Shown: positions 46,688 to 57,339 of the stretch, piece by piece
Position numbering within the stretch: position 1 is the first letter of the stretch
How the letters are laid out: every line of letters begins with the position of its first letter
NCBI RefSeq assembly: GCF_000970205.1
Contig: NZ_CP009512.1
Coordinates: 3,100,001 to 3,164,000 of the forward strand
Length of the DNA stretch: 64,000 bases
DNA from: Methanosarcina mazei S-6
GTDB lineage: Archaea > Halobacteriota > Methanosarcinia > Methanosarcinales > Methanosarcinaceae
Reading direction: 5' to 3'
Notes under the pieces: generated by a model
The model's input: only the letters and a program-made list of their open reading frames with translations
The model's database searches: none
What the model was told of the DNA's origin: nothing
Position numbers and translations under genes: made by a program

Positions 46688-47898
46688 TATTCTCTGCCCC
46701 CTGTCTCCTCAGGAACATTCTCCCCGGAAGTGCCTTCTTTCTCCTCTGGCTTTTTGAAAACCGTCCTTCTTAAGACATGAGCGCCTGCAGCAAGGAGTCC
46801 AGCTCCTATTGCAACGCCTGCTATGGTATCGAGATTGGTACCAACAATCCCGGCATCTTCAATCTCGACAAAAAAAGGCCTGGTGCTATCCGGAAAACCG
46901 GGCTGTACACAGCCTATGCATGGTGAGCCTGCCTGCGGGCAGAAGGTAAGGTGGCCGTTCCAGTGGCGTGTGGCGCAATCAGCATGAGAATAGGGACCTT
47001 TGCATCCCAGTTTCCAGAGACATTTTGGCCCTCCCACGGTTGTTTCGAACTCTCCACGGTCATAGTATCCGCGGCGGGGACAGTTATCGTGAACTGTATG
47101 GTCAGGAGGAAAGAAGACCTTCGGACGGTGCCACCTGTCCAGCACTTCAGGCAAATCATCAGGTACCCTGATTTTTCCAAGGGCTATTGCCCCTATGGTC
47201 AAAAATACCCAGTCAGGATGTGCAGGACAACCGTTGATATTGATTACAGGAGTATCTATCCCGAGAAGGTCCACAATCCCTTTTGATGGATCTTGCAGAG
47301 TAAAAGCGATTCCCCGGTGGTCCAGAAGGGCATCTATTTCACTTTCAGCGGCATTTACTCCACTATGTGTTGCACACTGCCCGATTGCAACGATTACCGA
47401 GGCATTTCTTGCAGCTTTCCCGTAAATTTCTTTGTAAGGTACCCCCCCAATCATCATGTATTTTCCGGTTCCATCCGGCCCGTTTGCAACTGCTCCCTCC
47501 GAAATAAGAATATAGCCTCTTTCGTGCTCAAGAATTTCCTCAAGAAGGATTTCAGAATTAAGCTCGGATGTGTTTGCAAGTTCTCCGTCAACAAAAATCC
47601 CCTGCTGCATCATCAAAACTTCCTGAAACATCAAATTGAGGTTAAAAAGCTGTAAAAATTCCACGATATCAGGATTTTCTCCGTCCAGCATGGATATTGT
47701 ACAGCCTGAATCCATCACTCCATGAAGCCATACCACTTTGGTTTCCGGCAGCTCGGCAAGGGCTTTTGCCATGTCATTTTTATATGTTTGTAAAAAAAGA
47801 GAAGCTCCCAGTACACCTACGGCTTTTATAAATGTTCGGCGGTCCATTTTCATGAAATCAAGATTTCTGAACTTTTCAAGTACAGAGTCTTCAACCAT
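46687..47898 (-). CDS. vhxG: [NiFe] hydrogenase small subunit VhxG with Asp in the proximal-cluster motif
   Basis: 403 residues. Twin-arginine signal MDRRTFIKAVGVLGASLF, then the electron-transfer domain. The distal and medial cluster motifs (CPRRGYYD, CLWKLGC, ADC, PCIGC) are intact, as are IGQC and NGCPAHP of the proximal cluster. The first proximal ligand is not Cys: VhtG has ECTGC (C67, C70) where VhxG has MDSGC, with D63 and C66. FrhG of the F420-reducing hydrogenase is known to use an Asp at its proximal cluster, so function is possible. C-terminal membrane-like helix (VAIGAGLLAAGAHVL). GGGGGAG precedes the ATG. First gene of vhxGAC. Confidence 0.95.
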   Translation of the reverse strand: MVEDSVLEKFRNLDFMKMDRRTFIKAVGVLGASLFLQTYKNDMAKALAELPETKVVWLHGVMDSGCTISMLDGENPDIVEFLQLFNLNLMFQEVLMMQQGIFVDGELANTSELNSEILLEEILEHERGYILISEGAVANGPDGTGKYMMIGGVPYKEIYGKAARNASVIVAIGQCATHSGVNAAESEIDALLDHRGIAFTLQDPSKGIVDLLGIDTPVININGCPAHPDWVFLTIGAIALGKIRVPDDLPEVLDRWHRPKVFFPPDHTVHDNCPRRGYYDRGEFETTVGGPKCLWKLGCKGPYSHADCATRHWNGHLTFCPQAGSPCIGCVQPGFPDSTRPFFVEIEDAGIVGTNLDTIAGVAIGAGLLAAGAHVLRRTVFKKPEEKEGTSGENVPEETGGRE

Positions 47899-48281
47899 TA
47901 TACTCCCCCAATAATAAAAATTATTTTTTAAATAGAATATAATAAAACATAGGTCCTATTATATTAAAAGACTATTACGGCTTTGGAGAACCTTCTAAAC
48001 TCTAACAAATAAAAATGACCAGAATATATTTTTAAGGACCATTCAGGAAATAGTTAAGAATATTAAAATAGTTCAGTTTTTTAAAACATACTAAAATAGT
48101 CAGGTTACATTAAAAATAAATATACATTTAAAAGAAATATAGTTTTTCTAAAGATTTATATATTTAAATAACCAGTTTATATATTGAAATTTTAATTTTG
48201 TATTTGCGGCACATCATATAAAAAACGGAACGCGCTGCAGAGTATATGGACTAGAATTATGAAGAATGTGGGGGATAGAAA
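47899..48281. other. Divergent promoter region between vhxG and the PG-binding-domain gene
   Basis: AT-rich. An odd palindrome ATAGGTCCTAT lies at 47949-47959 about 50 bases before vhxG. TATA-like stretches (ATTTATATATTT near 48155, TTTATATATT near 48177) would serve the plus-strand gene. Confidence 0.4.
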
Positions 48282-49217
48282 ATGACTATCGGGGATGGTC
48301 ACGATTTAAAATCATCTAGATTCGCAGGTGATGAGGTTTTAGAGGCCTGTTTAGATAAAGAAAGGGTCCTGCGCAGAGGAGATAGCGGCCCGGCGGTAAA
48401 GAAAATACAGGAAGCTCTCATATTTCTGGAGATCCCTGTACCCGGTGCCGGAGCTAATGGGATATTTGGGGACGAAACTGAACTGGCTGTCAGAAGCTAC
48501 CAGGAAGCTAGAGGACTCAAGGTTGATGGGGTAATAGGTTCAGAGACAATAGGAAGTCTGGATGAAGAATTCCCCGGTGTGGTGGAAAAGACTCCGGTTT
48601 CATCGGCTACGGAGCCATACGTGTCTGAAGTTCCAACTCCCCTGAAACCCAGGCCTCCTGTTAAACCGCCAAGGGCGTCTCCGGTTGAACCGGTAAAGGC
48701 ACCTGAAGTCCCGCCAGTAAAGGCACCTCGAGCTCCAAAGGTGGGAGTACCTCCATTAAAAATAAAAATACCCCAGCCTCCGGGAGTGCCAACAGTTGAA
48801 CCTCCGATTATGACGACACAGGCAGTTCCGCTTGAACAAACACCAGACCGTGTGACCAGGCCTATAACTCCGCCTGTAACCCGGCTACCTCATACGGTTG
48901 ATAGTCGGGGGCGCAAATTCCATGCTGCAGGAACATGGAAAGGCGATAAATCTTCTTTTGGAGCTGAGGCTGGAAAATCAATACGTCTTGAGGTAAAGAA
49001 CCTGAAATCCAAAGAGTCAAACGTCATAATAAAAACAAACATGGGAGAAGTAAAAGAATCCGTGCTTTTACCTGGCAAACTTGTAGACTTCGAATTTGTT
49101 GAAATAGATAAAGAGCCTTTTATATGGAGATTTTACATTGAGACAGATAGTAAAGATTCTCTAATCGAGTGGAAACTCTACAGCAACTGGGTTCCAGGAG
49201 ATTCTGATAATCCCTGA
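48282..49217 (+). CDS. Peptidoglycan-binding-like (PG_binding_1) domain protein with Pro-rich linker
   Basis: 311 residues. After a short N-terminal extension, a ~65-residue PG_binding_1 domain (LRRGDSGPAVKKIQEAL, GIFGDETELAVRSYQ, GLKVDGVIGSETI) is followed by a long linker of Pro/Lys/Val repeats (PPVKAPRAPKVGVPP) and a C-terminal beta-rich domain (AAGTWKGDKSSFGAEAG...VIIKTNMGE). There is no signal peptide or membrane helix. Methanosarcina has no peptidoglycan, so the domain must bind something else or the protein acts inside the cell. GGGGGAT lies 5 bases before the ATG. Neighbours are hydrogenase genes, but no functional link is shown. Confidence 0.85.
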   Translation: MTIGDGHDLKSSRFAGDEVLEACLDKERVLRRGDSGPAVKKIQEALIFLEIPVPGAGANGIFGDETELAVRSYQEARGLKVDGVIGSETIGSLDEEFPGVVEKTPVSSATEPYVSEVPTPLKPRPPVKPPRASPVEPVKAPEVPPVKAPRAPKVGVPPLKIKIPQPPGVPTVEPPIMTTQAVPLEQTPDRVTRPITPPVTRLPHTVDSRGRKFHAAGTWKGDKSSFGAEAGKSIRLEVKNLKSKESNVIIKTNMGEVKESVLLPGKLVDFEFVEIDKEPFIWRFYIETDSKDSLIEWKLYSNWVPGDSDNP

Positions 49218-49245
49218 AAGGTAGAAAAAACCCTTTCCTTTTTTA
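49216..49245 (+). terminator. Hairpin and T-run after the PG-binding-domain gene
   Basis: GAAAGG/CCTTTC arms around a 10-base loop, followed by CTTTTTT. It overlaps the last bases of the convergent SRPBCC gene. Confidence 0.65.
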
Positions 49246-49764
49246 CTTTTCCTTTTCAGAACGTTCTTTAAGCGCCCGGTTCATCTCTTCAAAACTGTTC
49301 CTGGTAACTGCAAGTATTGAGGTAAAAAAAGGAACCAGTAACCCGTTAAATTTCTCGTGCTGAATAAAAAGAACCTGATTTTCATTCAGAGGCTCAATGA
49401 TAAAGCAGTGTTCGCCGTCAAATATCCCGGGGACATAAAGATGCCCTGACCAGCGTAATTCCTTTTCAGGCTTCACAGCAAGAACGTCCGGGTGAAGCGT
49501 CATCCTGCGATTGCCCAGATGCATTTGAGCTGAAATCCTGTTGCCCGGTTTGACAACCCCGTCGATCTTACGAATAAATGGATTCCACTGCTGATATGCC
49601 TCAAAATCAATAAGTACCTCCCATACCCTGGAAGCCGGTGCGTTAATAGCAATTTCGGTATGGATTTCTTTCCGGATAATTGATCTGTTCAGACCAAGAA
49701 TTATATAAAGAACAGATGCAAGAAAGAAAGCTCTAAATATCCTGCGAAGATCCAGATATGGAAT
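49243..49764 (-). CDS. SRPBCC/START-like protein lacking a usual start codon
   Basis: The open frame runs well past the only ATGs (49524 and 49503, inside the domain). Read back, it encodes a membrane-like helix (FRAFFLASVLYIILGL), then a classic SRPBCC start: HTEIAINAPASRVWEVLIDF followed by YQQWNPFIRKIDG, and the rest (LHPDVLAVKPEKELRW; HYVPGIFDGEH-like) to the end. AGAAAGGGG lies upstream with no ATG, GTG or TTG in frame. The well-spaced codon is ATT at 49764, giving 173 residues. Either ATT is used, the start is mutated, or there is a sequencing error. SRPBCC proteins bind hydrophobic ligands or act as cyclases; role here unknown. Confidence 0.75.
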   Translation of the reverse strand: MPYLDLRRIFRAFFLASVLYIILGLNRSIIRKEIHTEIAINAPASRVWEVLIDFEAYQQWNPFIRKIDGVVKPGNRISAQMHLGNRRMTLHPDVLAVKPEKELRWSGHLYVPGIFDGEHCFIIEPLNENQVLFIQHEKFNGLLVPFFTSILAVTRNSFEEMNRALKERSEKEK

Positions 49765-49930
49765 CTTTACACCCCTTTCTAGTTATACCTTCTATTTATA
49801 CATAAATTCCATGCATTCTATTTAAGAGAACTTCTTTTAAGGATACGATTACGGACAACAAGGTAAATCTGAAGTATCAATTAAAAAGAGGATAAATGCA
49901 AAGTACAGAAAGGAAAAGTAAAATAAATCA

Positions 49931-50010
49931 AAAAAATTAAAGACAGATCAGAAAAATTAAAGACAGACCAGAAAAATTAAAGACAAAACGGAAAAATTAA
50001 AGATAAAACA
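49931..50010. repeat. 20-bp tandem repeat, four copies
   Basis: GAAAAATTAAAGACAGATCA and close variants start near 49931, 49951, 49971 and 49991. They lie between the SRPBCC and vhtD genes. Confidence 0.85.
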
Positions 50011-50025
50011 GAAAGAAATAAAAAA

Positions 50026-50511
50026 TTAAAGTGAGGATGAGACCTCTTTTCTGATAAGCCTTATAGCCTTATCAACGCCTTTAAACACATCCGGGCTTAT
50101 TTCCCTGGTAATTTCAGTGGCTCTGGATCCGATTTCAATTCCTATTACCACAATTTCCGGCAGAGTCTGAACCTGCTCCCCAATCATCAATACATCTGTA
50201 ATGGTCAGATCATGTACTGAGATCAGAGGGAGAAATTCGGCGTTTTTTAGCAGATCCCTGCCTTCAATGCGGTGTACGGAACCCGCAGGGCTGCCCGCCA
50301 GAATTGCGTCCACTATGATGACCTTTCTGGCACCATCGAGAAGATTTAGCAGATCAAGCCCGCAGACTCCTGCATCTTCGATGTCAAGACCTTCAAGCTC
50401 TTTAAACTCTTCTTTTTTAAGGATCTCGATAACTTTCAGACCAACGCCGTCATTTCCCATAATAGGGCTTCCGAAACCCAGGATACGGATAGGAGAATGC
50501 AATATAGTCAT
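50026..50511 (-). CDS. vhtD: Hydrogenase maturation protease VhtD (HyaD/HycI family)
   Basis: Endopeptidase that cuts the C-terminal tail of the [NiFe] large subunit after nickel insertion. Motifs: ILGFGSPIMGNDGVGLKV at the N-terminus (conserved Asp in GNDGVG), VDAILAGSPAGSVHRIEG (second metal-binding Asp) and SVHDLTITDVLMIG (His). I choose the ATG at 50511 (GGTGA just before it); an ATG at 50553 adds 14 unconserved residues. Fourth gene of vhtGACD, 76 bases after vhtC. VhxA also has a C-terminal tail, so this protease may serve both enzymes. Confidence 0.94.
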   Translation of the reverse strand: MTILHSPIRILGFGSPIMGNDGVGLKVIEILKKEEFKELEGLDIEDAGVCGLDLLNLLDGARKVIIVDAILAGSPAGSVHRIEGRDLLKNAEFLPLISVHDLTITDVLMIGEQVQTLPEIVVIGIEIGSRATEITREISPDVFKGVDKAIRLIRKEVSSSL

Positions 50512-50629
50512 ACTCTCACCATTACGAAACTGAATATATGTATTTTTATTCATTTTGATATGTTTGGATGTCTATACCGCATTTTCCTGTATCCGCACAT
50601 TTTCCGGGATTTCATGAATATTTCATGAA

Positions 50630-51442
50630 TTATTCTTTTACTTCCGAGGGTTTATCGGACGGGTCCCGCCATAGTTCCCTGTCAGGCAGGTGATTTGGAT
50701 TGTTTCTTGCAACCTCTACAAAGTGCCTGTCTGAGAGGTCTTCTTTTCCTGACCAGAATATGGCTTTGTAGTACTTCCAGACACGAGGATCAAACTCGAG
50801 AATTCCCACATGAACCACCAGTTCAAAGATAAACCAGTATGTCATCAGCAGGTGAAGAACCCTCAGGAACCCTACAGGAGTCATTCCGAATGTGGGTGCG
50901 ATCATGCCAGATATTGAAATGATCCACTGTGCTACCGGAAGACCAAAGAGTGACCAGTCAAGCTTGTACAGGACGATTCCTGACACCGTAATTAAGAAGA
51001 GTGCTAATCCTTCGAGTGGAATCAGGATCTTCATTAAGGGGTGAAGTTTGGTCTTGTAGTGGCCAGTCTTTTCATCATAGACAGTGAATGCAGGGTATTC
51101 GCCTTTCCCAAAGAAGTTTTTAATTATGCCTACCAGGCGAGCTAAATCTTTAGGACCAAAGATGTAATGGTCTACGAAATGCGATATTTTTCCCATTAAC
51201 CCGTGCCCTTCGGAAAAGATATTGTATGGTATAAGTATCCAGTTTACTGCAAGCAGGAACGGGACCGCAATCATGTGCAGTGTACGTGCTGTATGGAAGC
51301 TCATAAACTCCCATCCAGCGTATATCTTTAACCCGGTGATGATGAGCACTATCATCGCGATAGCATGTACCGTATGAGCTATCCTGTCCGTTATGGTATA
51401 GCGCTCAACAACCATCGTTTTCGGGTTGTTGTTAGATTTCAT
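50630..51442 (-). CDS. vhtC: Cytochrome b subunit VhtC of the methanophenazine hydrogenase
   Basis: 270-residue b-type cytochrome with membrane helices bearing haem-ligand His residues ([40 protein letters not shown]). Carries electrons from VhtG to methanophenazine in the membrane. The [21 protein letters not shown] and [10 protein letters not shown] blocks are shared with VhxC. It lies 25 bases after vhtA. Confidence 0.97.
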   Translation of the reverse strand: MKSNNNPKTMVVERYTITDRIAHTVHAIAMIVLIITGLKIYAGWEFMSFHTARTLHMIAVPFLLAVNWILIPYNIFSEGHGLMGKISHFVDHYIFGPKDLARLVGIIKNFFGKGEYPAFTVYDEKTGHYKTKLHPLMKILIPLEGLALFLITVSGIVLYKLDWSLFGLPVAQWIISISGMIAPTFGMTPVGFLRVLHLLMTYWFIFELVVHVGILEFDPRVWKYYKAIFWSGKEDLSDRHFVEVARNNPNHLPDRELWRDPSDKPSEVKE

Positions 51443-51467
51443 CGTGGGTCATCTCCCTGTACTGTAC

Positions 51468-53246
<1,779 letters not shown>

Positions 53247-53250
53247 TCAC

Positions 53251-54411
53251 TCACTCTCCTTTTCCCATTCTCCTTACTGCATGCACACCTGCAGCAACTG
53301 CGGCTGCCCCTACAGCTACCTTTGCTACTGTGTCAATATTTGCCCCTACAATTCCCTTGTCTTCCGCTTCAACATACAGAGGCCTTGACGCATCCGGAAA
53401 ACCCGGGTCTACACAGTTAATGCACGGTCCTCCTGCCTGTGTACACATGCTTACCGATCCGTTCCATCTTCTAATTCCACAGTCTGCATGTGCATACGGA
53501 GCTTTGCATCCCAGTTTCCAGAGGCACTTTTCTCCTCCTACTTCTTCGTCAAACTCTCCTCTGTCATAGTACCCGCGGCGTGGGCAGTTTTCATGCACTG
53601 TGTGGTCCGGCGGGAAGAACAGCTTCGGCCTTCCGTATTGGTCCAGAGCTGCTGGCAGGTCGTCCGGTATCTTTATTTTTCCAAGTATTACCGCACCCAG
53701 TGTCAGGAGTATCCAGTCAGGGTGAGCAGGGCAGCCCGGTATGTTAATTACCGGCTTGTCAATTCCAAGTTCCTTGAGCATGCCTTTTGATGCATCGGTC
53801 TTTTTGAAAGCAACTCCTCTGTAGTCTGTCTCCTTTTCAATATCGCTGTCTGCAGAGGTAATTCCTCCCCAGCATGCACATGCACCGACTGCAACTATTG
53901 CATTTGCGTTCTCTGCAGCCTCTCCTAGTGTCTCCTTGAACGTTTTGTTCCCTATAACCAGGTATCTTCCTGATCCGTCCGGACCGTTGGGGATTGATCC
54001 CTCAACGACCAGGATGTAATTTCCTTCTTTGTAAAGGTCTTCAAGTAAAATCTCTGAGTTAAGCTCTGAGGTGTTTACAAGCTCACCATCATTCCATATT
54101 CCCTGCTGCATACAGAGCGTCTCATGGTAAGCAAGGTTTACATTGAGTTTTGTCAGAGCCTGTGCAACATCAGGATTGCCTCCGTTTAAAAGAGATTCTG
54201 AACATCCGGTGCATTCTGAACCGTGTATCCAGATCAGTTTTGTCTCTGCAAACTCAAGCGCATTTACAATCTCTGTTTGATAGGTGCCAAGAAATGCAGT
54301 TGCACCCAGAGCGCTTACCGCCTTCATGAAGGTGCGGCGGTCCATTTTTAAGAAATCCATACTCTCAAGTGTACGGGTAAGGTTTTTCATTCCAGTACTC
54401 ATCTCTACCAC
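53251..54411 (-). CDS. vhtG: [NiFe] hydrogenase small subunit VhtG
   Basis: 386 residues, twin-arginine signal MDRRTFMKAVSALGATAF. Proximal [4Fe-4S] ligands ECTGC (C67, C70), VGAC and PGCPAHP; distal and medial clusters through HTVHENCPRRGYYD, CLWKLGC, ADC, CTQAGGPCINC. C-terminal hydrophobic anchor (VAVGAAAVAAGVHAV). GTG at 54411 gives MVEMSTG, matching MVED of VhxG; an ATG at 54402 is the alternative. First gene of the vhtGACD operon, with a TATA box and a perfect palindrome before it. Confidence 0.98.
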   Translation of the reverse strand: MVEMSTGMKNLTRTLESMDFLKMDRRTFMKAVSALGATAFLGTYQTEIVNALEFAETKLIWIHGSECTGCSESLLNGGNPDVAQALTKLNVNLAYHETLCMQQGIWNDGELVNTSELNSEILLEDLYKEGNYILVVEGSIPNGPDGSGRYLVIGNKTFKETLGEAAENANAIVAVGACACWGGITSADSDIEKETDYRGVAFKKTDASKGMLKELGIDKPVINIPGCPAHPDWILLTLGAVILGKIKIPDDLPAALDQYGRPKLFFPPDHTVHENCPRRGYYDRGEFDEEVGGEKCLWKLGCKAPYAHADCGIRRWNGSVSMCTQAGGPCINCVDPGFPDASRPLYVEAEDKGIVGANIDTVAKVAVGAAAVAAGVHAVRRMGKGE

Positions 54412-54448
54412 ATCTTGATTTTACCCAAAATATATGTCGAAAGGGGCT

Positions 54449-54479
54449 TTAGATTAATCTAACTGTAACTATATAAATG
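54449..54479 (-). promoter_or_regulatory. vhtG promoter: TATA box and 14-bp palindrome
   Basis: On the minus strand a TATA box TTTATATAG (complement of 54468-54479) lies about 60 bases before vhtG. TTAGATTAATCTAA (54449-54462), a perfect 14-bp palindrome, falls just where transcription should begin. A dimeric regulator bound there would block or modulate initiation; that is inference. Confidence 0.45.
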
Positions 54480-55639
54480 CATATATAAATATACTGATAA
54501 TGTTTTGAATGAGGGAATAGTATTTAAGGATTTTTACACAAGTAGGTTAATATATTAATCAAGAGATAGAATATATTAAATAAACATAAATATATATAAA
54601 TATATCGAAAATGAGAATACGTGTTGAGATACCTTACTAATCAGCAAAATAAATTTTAGTAAAATTGATTGACTATAAAAACAAAAGCAAAAATTAAAAT
54701 CTGTCACTGCAGAAATTCACACTCTAAAATGGCAAACTAAATATGAAAAAATAGCCAAAATATAGATAATTTTATAATTAAAAGCACAAAAAAAATTCAA
54801 AAATAATAAATTATTTTTTACGACTTTGTGAATTGATGTTTGAATTATAAATAAACCAGAGTATAGAGCCATAATTAAAAATATATTCAAATCCTGGTTT
54901 TTATCGGGTAATTTAAAACCTGCCCCTCCTGAAAGTCCTGATAAAGTCCCTGAAAAAATGTCAGAAAAGGTTAGAAACTCAGATAAAAAAGAATTTTAAA
55001 TCTAAAAACAATCAGGAAGTAACATAAAAAGAAAGTTACTAATCACAGACAAGAAAACAAAAATCATCTTAAAAACAGTGAAATACAGCTTAAAATAATG
55101 ATTTATAGCTTTATATAGACAAAAAGATGGTAGAGAAAGGATTAATATAAGTTATAAAGTAAAGATAAGGAAACAAAAAGGATATAAAATAGAACTATAT
55201 TATCAGCTGAAATAAAATTTCTGGAATATGTACTTTTACAAAACACCGGATTAATAACCGAATTAATAAATCCAGAAACAATCATCCTGATTAAATATGC
55301 CAGACCAATTCTCGCTTATTAACCAGTTTTCGTTAGATATTAGCATTACAATACTTATCTTTTTTACAAATATGAAATAAATTCTTAAAGATATAAAACA
55401 GACCAGAACTTAATTCTATAAATATTAAATCAGACATCAGTTAAATACAAATTAAAATATCAATTACCATATTGATAAAATAAACCTTAAGCATAAGTCG
55501 AATACTATTAATAGAGCGGAAAAGATCAAATAGCTAGAGATTGCACAAAATCAATTCTCTTAAATGATTTTTTTATAAAAACCTCTAAAATATCGAATTT
55601 TGAAAAATGAAATTTGGAAAAGAAAACGGTAGATATAAT
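54480..55639. other. 1.2-kb AT-rich gap between vhtG and hypC
   Basis: The longest gap without a gene in the window. It is strongly AT-rich with many short open stretches but no frame with both a start signal and protein-like composition. A frame through 54840-55000 has Pro/Glu-rich codons near its end but no start. It could hold an untranslated leader or small RNA; nothing specific can be seen. Confidence 0.6.
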
Positions 55640-55900
55640 ATGTGTATAGCAATTCCTGGTAAAATGACGGCTATTGTGGATGAAAACACAGCAACTATTG
55701 ACATGGGCGGGATCTGCAGAGATGTAAATATGGCACTTATGGGAGGTGCCGAGGAATCCATGATTGGAAAGCATTTCCTCGTCCATGTTGGATATGCGAT
55801 ATCTGAGATTTCGGAAGAGGAAAGTGAAGAAACCATGCGCCTTCTCAAGATTATGGCCGGTCTCGAAGAAATTGACTCCTTTGAAAACGAATCTCAGTGA
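55640..55900 (+). CDS. hypC: Hydrogenase maturation chaperone HypC
   Basis: Small chaperone that carries the Fe(CN)2CO group with HypD to the large subunit. 86 residues starting MCIAIPGKM: the essential Cys must be residue 2, so the start is the ATG at 55640, not the ATG 33 bases upstream. The conserved IDMGGICRDVNMALM and FLVHVGYAISEI follow. Next gene, hypB, is on the same strand 280 bases later after a repeat block; other hyp genes are not in the window. Confidence 0.97.
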   Translation: MCIAIPGKMTAIVDENTATIDMGGICRDVNMALMGGAEESMIGKHFLVHVGYAISEISEEESEETMRLLKIMAGLEEIDSFENESQ

Positions 55901-56031
55901 AAGTTGATACTGGCAAAAGGAAAGTACATCCTTTTCAAATCACTCTCAAAAGATATTCACTAAAAATCTCAAGCGTCCACAACGGATCTCACTCAAAAAT
56001 ACTTATATGAATAGCCTTTAGCTTCTCAAAG

Positions 56032-56140
56032 TTAATTCAATTTAATTTAAGTTAATTTAATTTAAGTTAATTTAATTTAATTTAAGTTAATTTAATTTAA
56101 GTTAATTCAATTTAATTTAAGTTAATTCATTTAAGTTAAT
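56032..56140. repeat. Tandem repeat of TTAATTTAAG-type units
   Basis: About ten near-copies of a 10-15 bp unit built from TTAATTTAAG and TTAATTCAATTTAA lie between hypC and hypB. Very AT-rich; no dyad-spacer layout. Confidence 0.85.
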
Positions 56141-56189
56141 AATAAATATCGAATTCCGATCAAGATAATAAGCAACCCTGGTGATGTTT

Positions 56190-56867
56190 ATGTTAATGCA
56201 TGTAATCCATATGGGACATGATGTTTACAAGGCAAATGACAAAATTGCCGAAAAGAACAGGAAAACTCTTGACAAACACGGTGTCTTCTCAGTAAATGTT
56301 ATGGGAGCAATAGGTTCAGGAAAGACCACTTTGATTGAAGAGGCTATCAGGCACCTTAAGGATAAATACAGAATAGCCGTTGTTGCAGGCGATGTTATTG
56401 CAGAGATGGACGCTTCCCGTTTTAGAAAGCTGGATGTTCCGACAATCCCTGTAAATACCGGAAAAGAGTGCCACCTGGATGCGAAGCTTGTAGAAAAGGC
56501 TCTGGGTGAGATAGACCTTGATAACACGGATCTCCTGATTATTGAGAATGTAGGCAACCTGATCTGCCCTGTGGACTTCAAGCTGGGAGAACACCTGCGG
56601 GTTGTGGTTGTGAGCGTCACGGAAGGAGACGACATTATCCTCAAGCACCCCATGATTTTCAAGACTTCAGAGCTTGCTGTCATAAACAAGGTTGATATTG
56701 CACATGCAGTTGATGTTGATTCCGAAAAGATGAGGGACGACATCCTTTCCTTAAACCCTGAAGTGCCGGTGATCCTTACATCGAAACACGACTGGGAAAG
56801 CCTTGAAACATGGATAGGTTTCATCGAGCTCGGACTCACCAGAGCAAAGGAAGCTCAGAAAAAGTAA
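56190..56867 (+). CDS. hypB: Hydrogenase/urease nickel incorporation GTPase HypB
   Basis: GTP-dependent nickel insertase for [NiFe] hydrogenase. About 225 residues: P-loop GAIGSGKTTLIEEA, metal site at GKECHLDAKLV (Cys-His), switch ENVGNLICPVDF, and G4 motif NKVDIA. It lacks the N-terminal His-rich nickel-storage region that some bacterial HypB proteins have. The frame opens with GTG 56181 and ATGs at 56184, 56190 and 56196; GGTGA is best spaced for 56190 or 56196. It lies 280 bases after hypC on the same strand. Confidence 0.96.
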   Translation: MLMHVIHMGHDVYKANDKIAEKNRKTLDKHGVFSVNVMGAIGSGKTTLIEEAIRHLKDKYRIAVVAGDVIAEMDASRFRKLDVPTIPVNTGKECHLDAKLVEKALGEIDLDNTDLLIIENVGNLICPVDFKLGEHLRVVVVSVTEGDDIILKHPMIFKTSELAVINKVDIAHAVDVDSEKMRDDILSLNPEVPVILTSKHDWESLETWIGFIELGLTRAKEAQKK

Positions 56868-57339
56868 GGCAGATGAAAGACAAGTAAAATGAAGAGCCTG
56901 GAATAGGTCAAGCCTGGAATAAGTTAAATCAAGAATAGACCATTTATCTGTTCTCTTCCTTTTCTTCTTCCCTGGACAGGCCTCCCTCATTCGAGCATTG
57001 GAGGAAAGACCCTGTAAAGAGATTAGACCTGTACGGGTAAAAGATATTTTCGTGATTTAACTCTTTTTAGCCCCTTAAGAAAAGTCCGCTCCGTACCTTC
57101 CAAATCATATCTTCCAGATTAGTCTTTTTTGAGTTTAGCTTATACTCTTTATGAATTAGGCCTCTTGAGCGAGCGGAGAAAGCGAAAAGGACACTATCCT
57201 CCTGGGAAGAACCTCGAGGAGTGAAAAGGACACCATCATCACGAGAAAGAGCACGAGCAACATAAATTAATTAAGGCAGTGATGGGAAATAAGTATACAA
57301 TTAAAAGTCATATGCTGATCGATAGTAAGGAGCCACAGC
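56868..57339. other. Intergenic region after hypB
   Basis: No gene seen. A direct repeat GAAAAGGACACYATC occurs twice (about 57186 and 57218). AAGGAG at 57327 is the ribosome binding site of the next gene. Confidence 0.5.

Noticed and set aside
54836-54998. Open frame in the vht-hyp gap ending in Pro/Glu/Lys-rich codons
   Set aside because: No start codon early in the frame and no binding site; probably chance.
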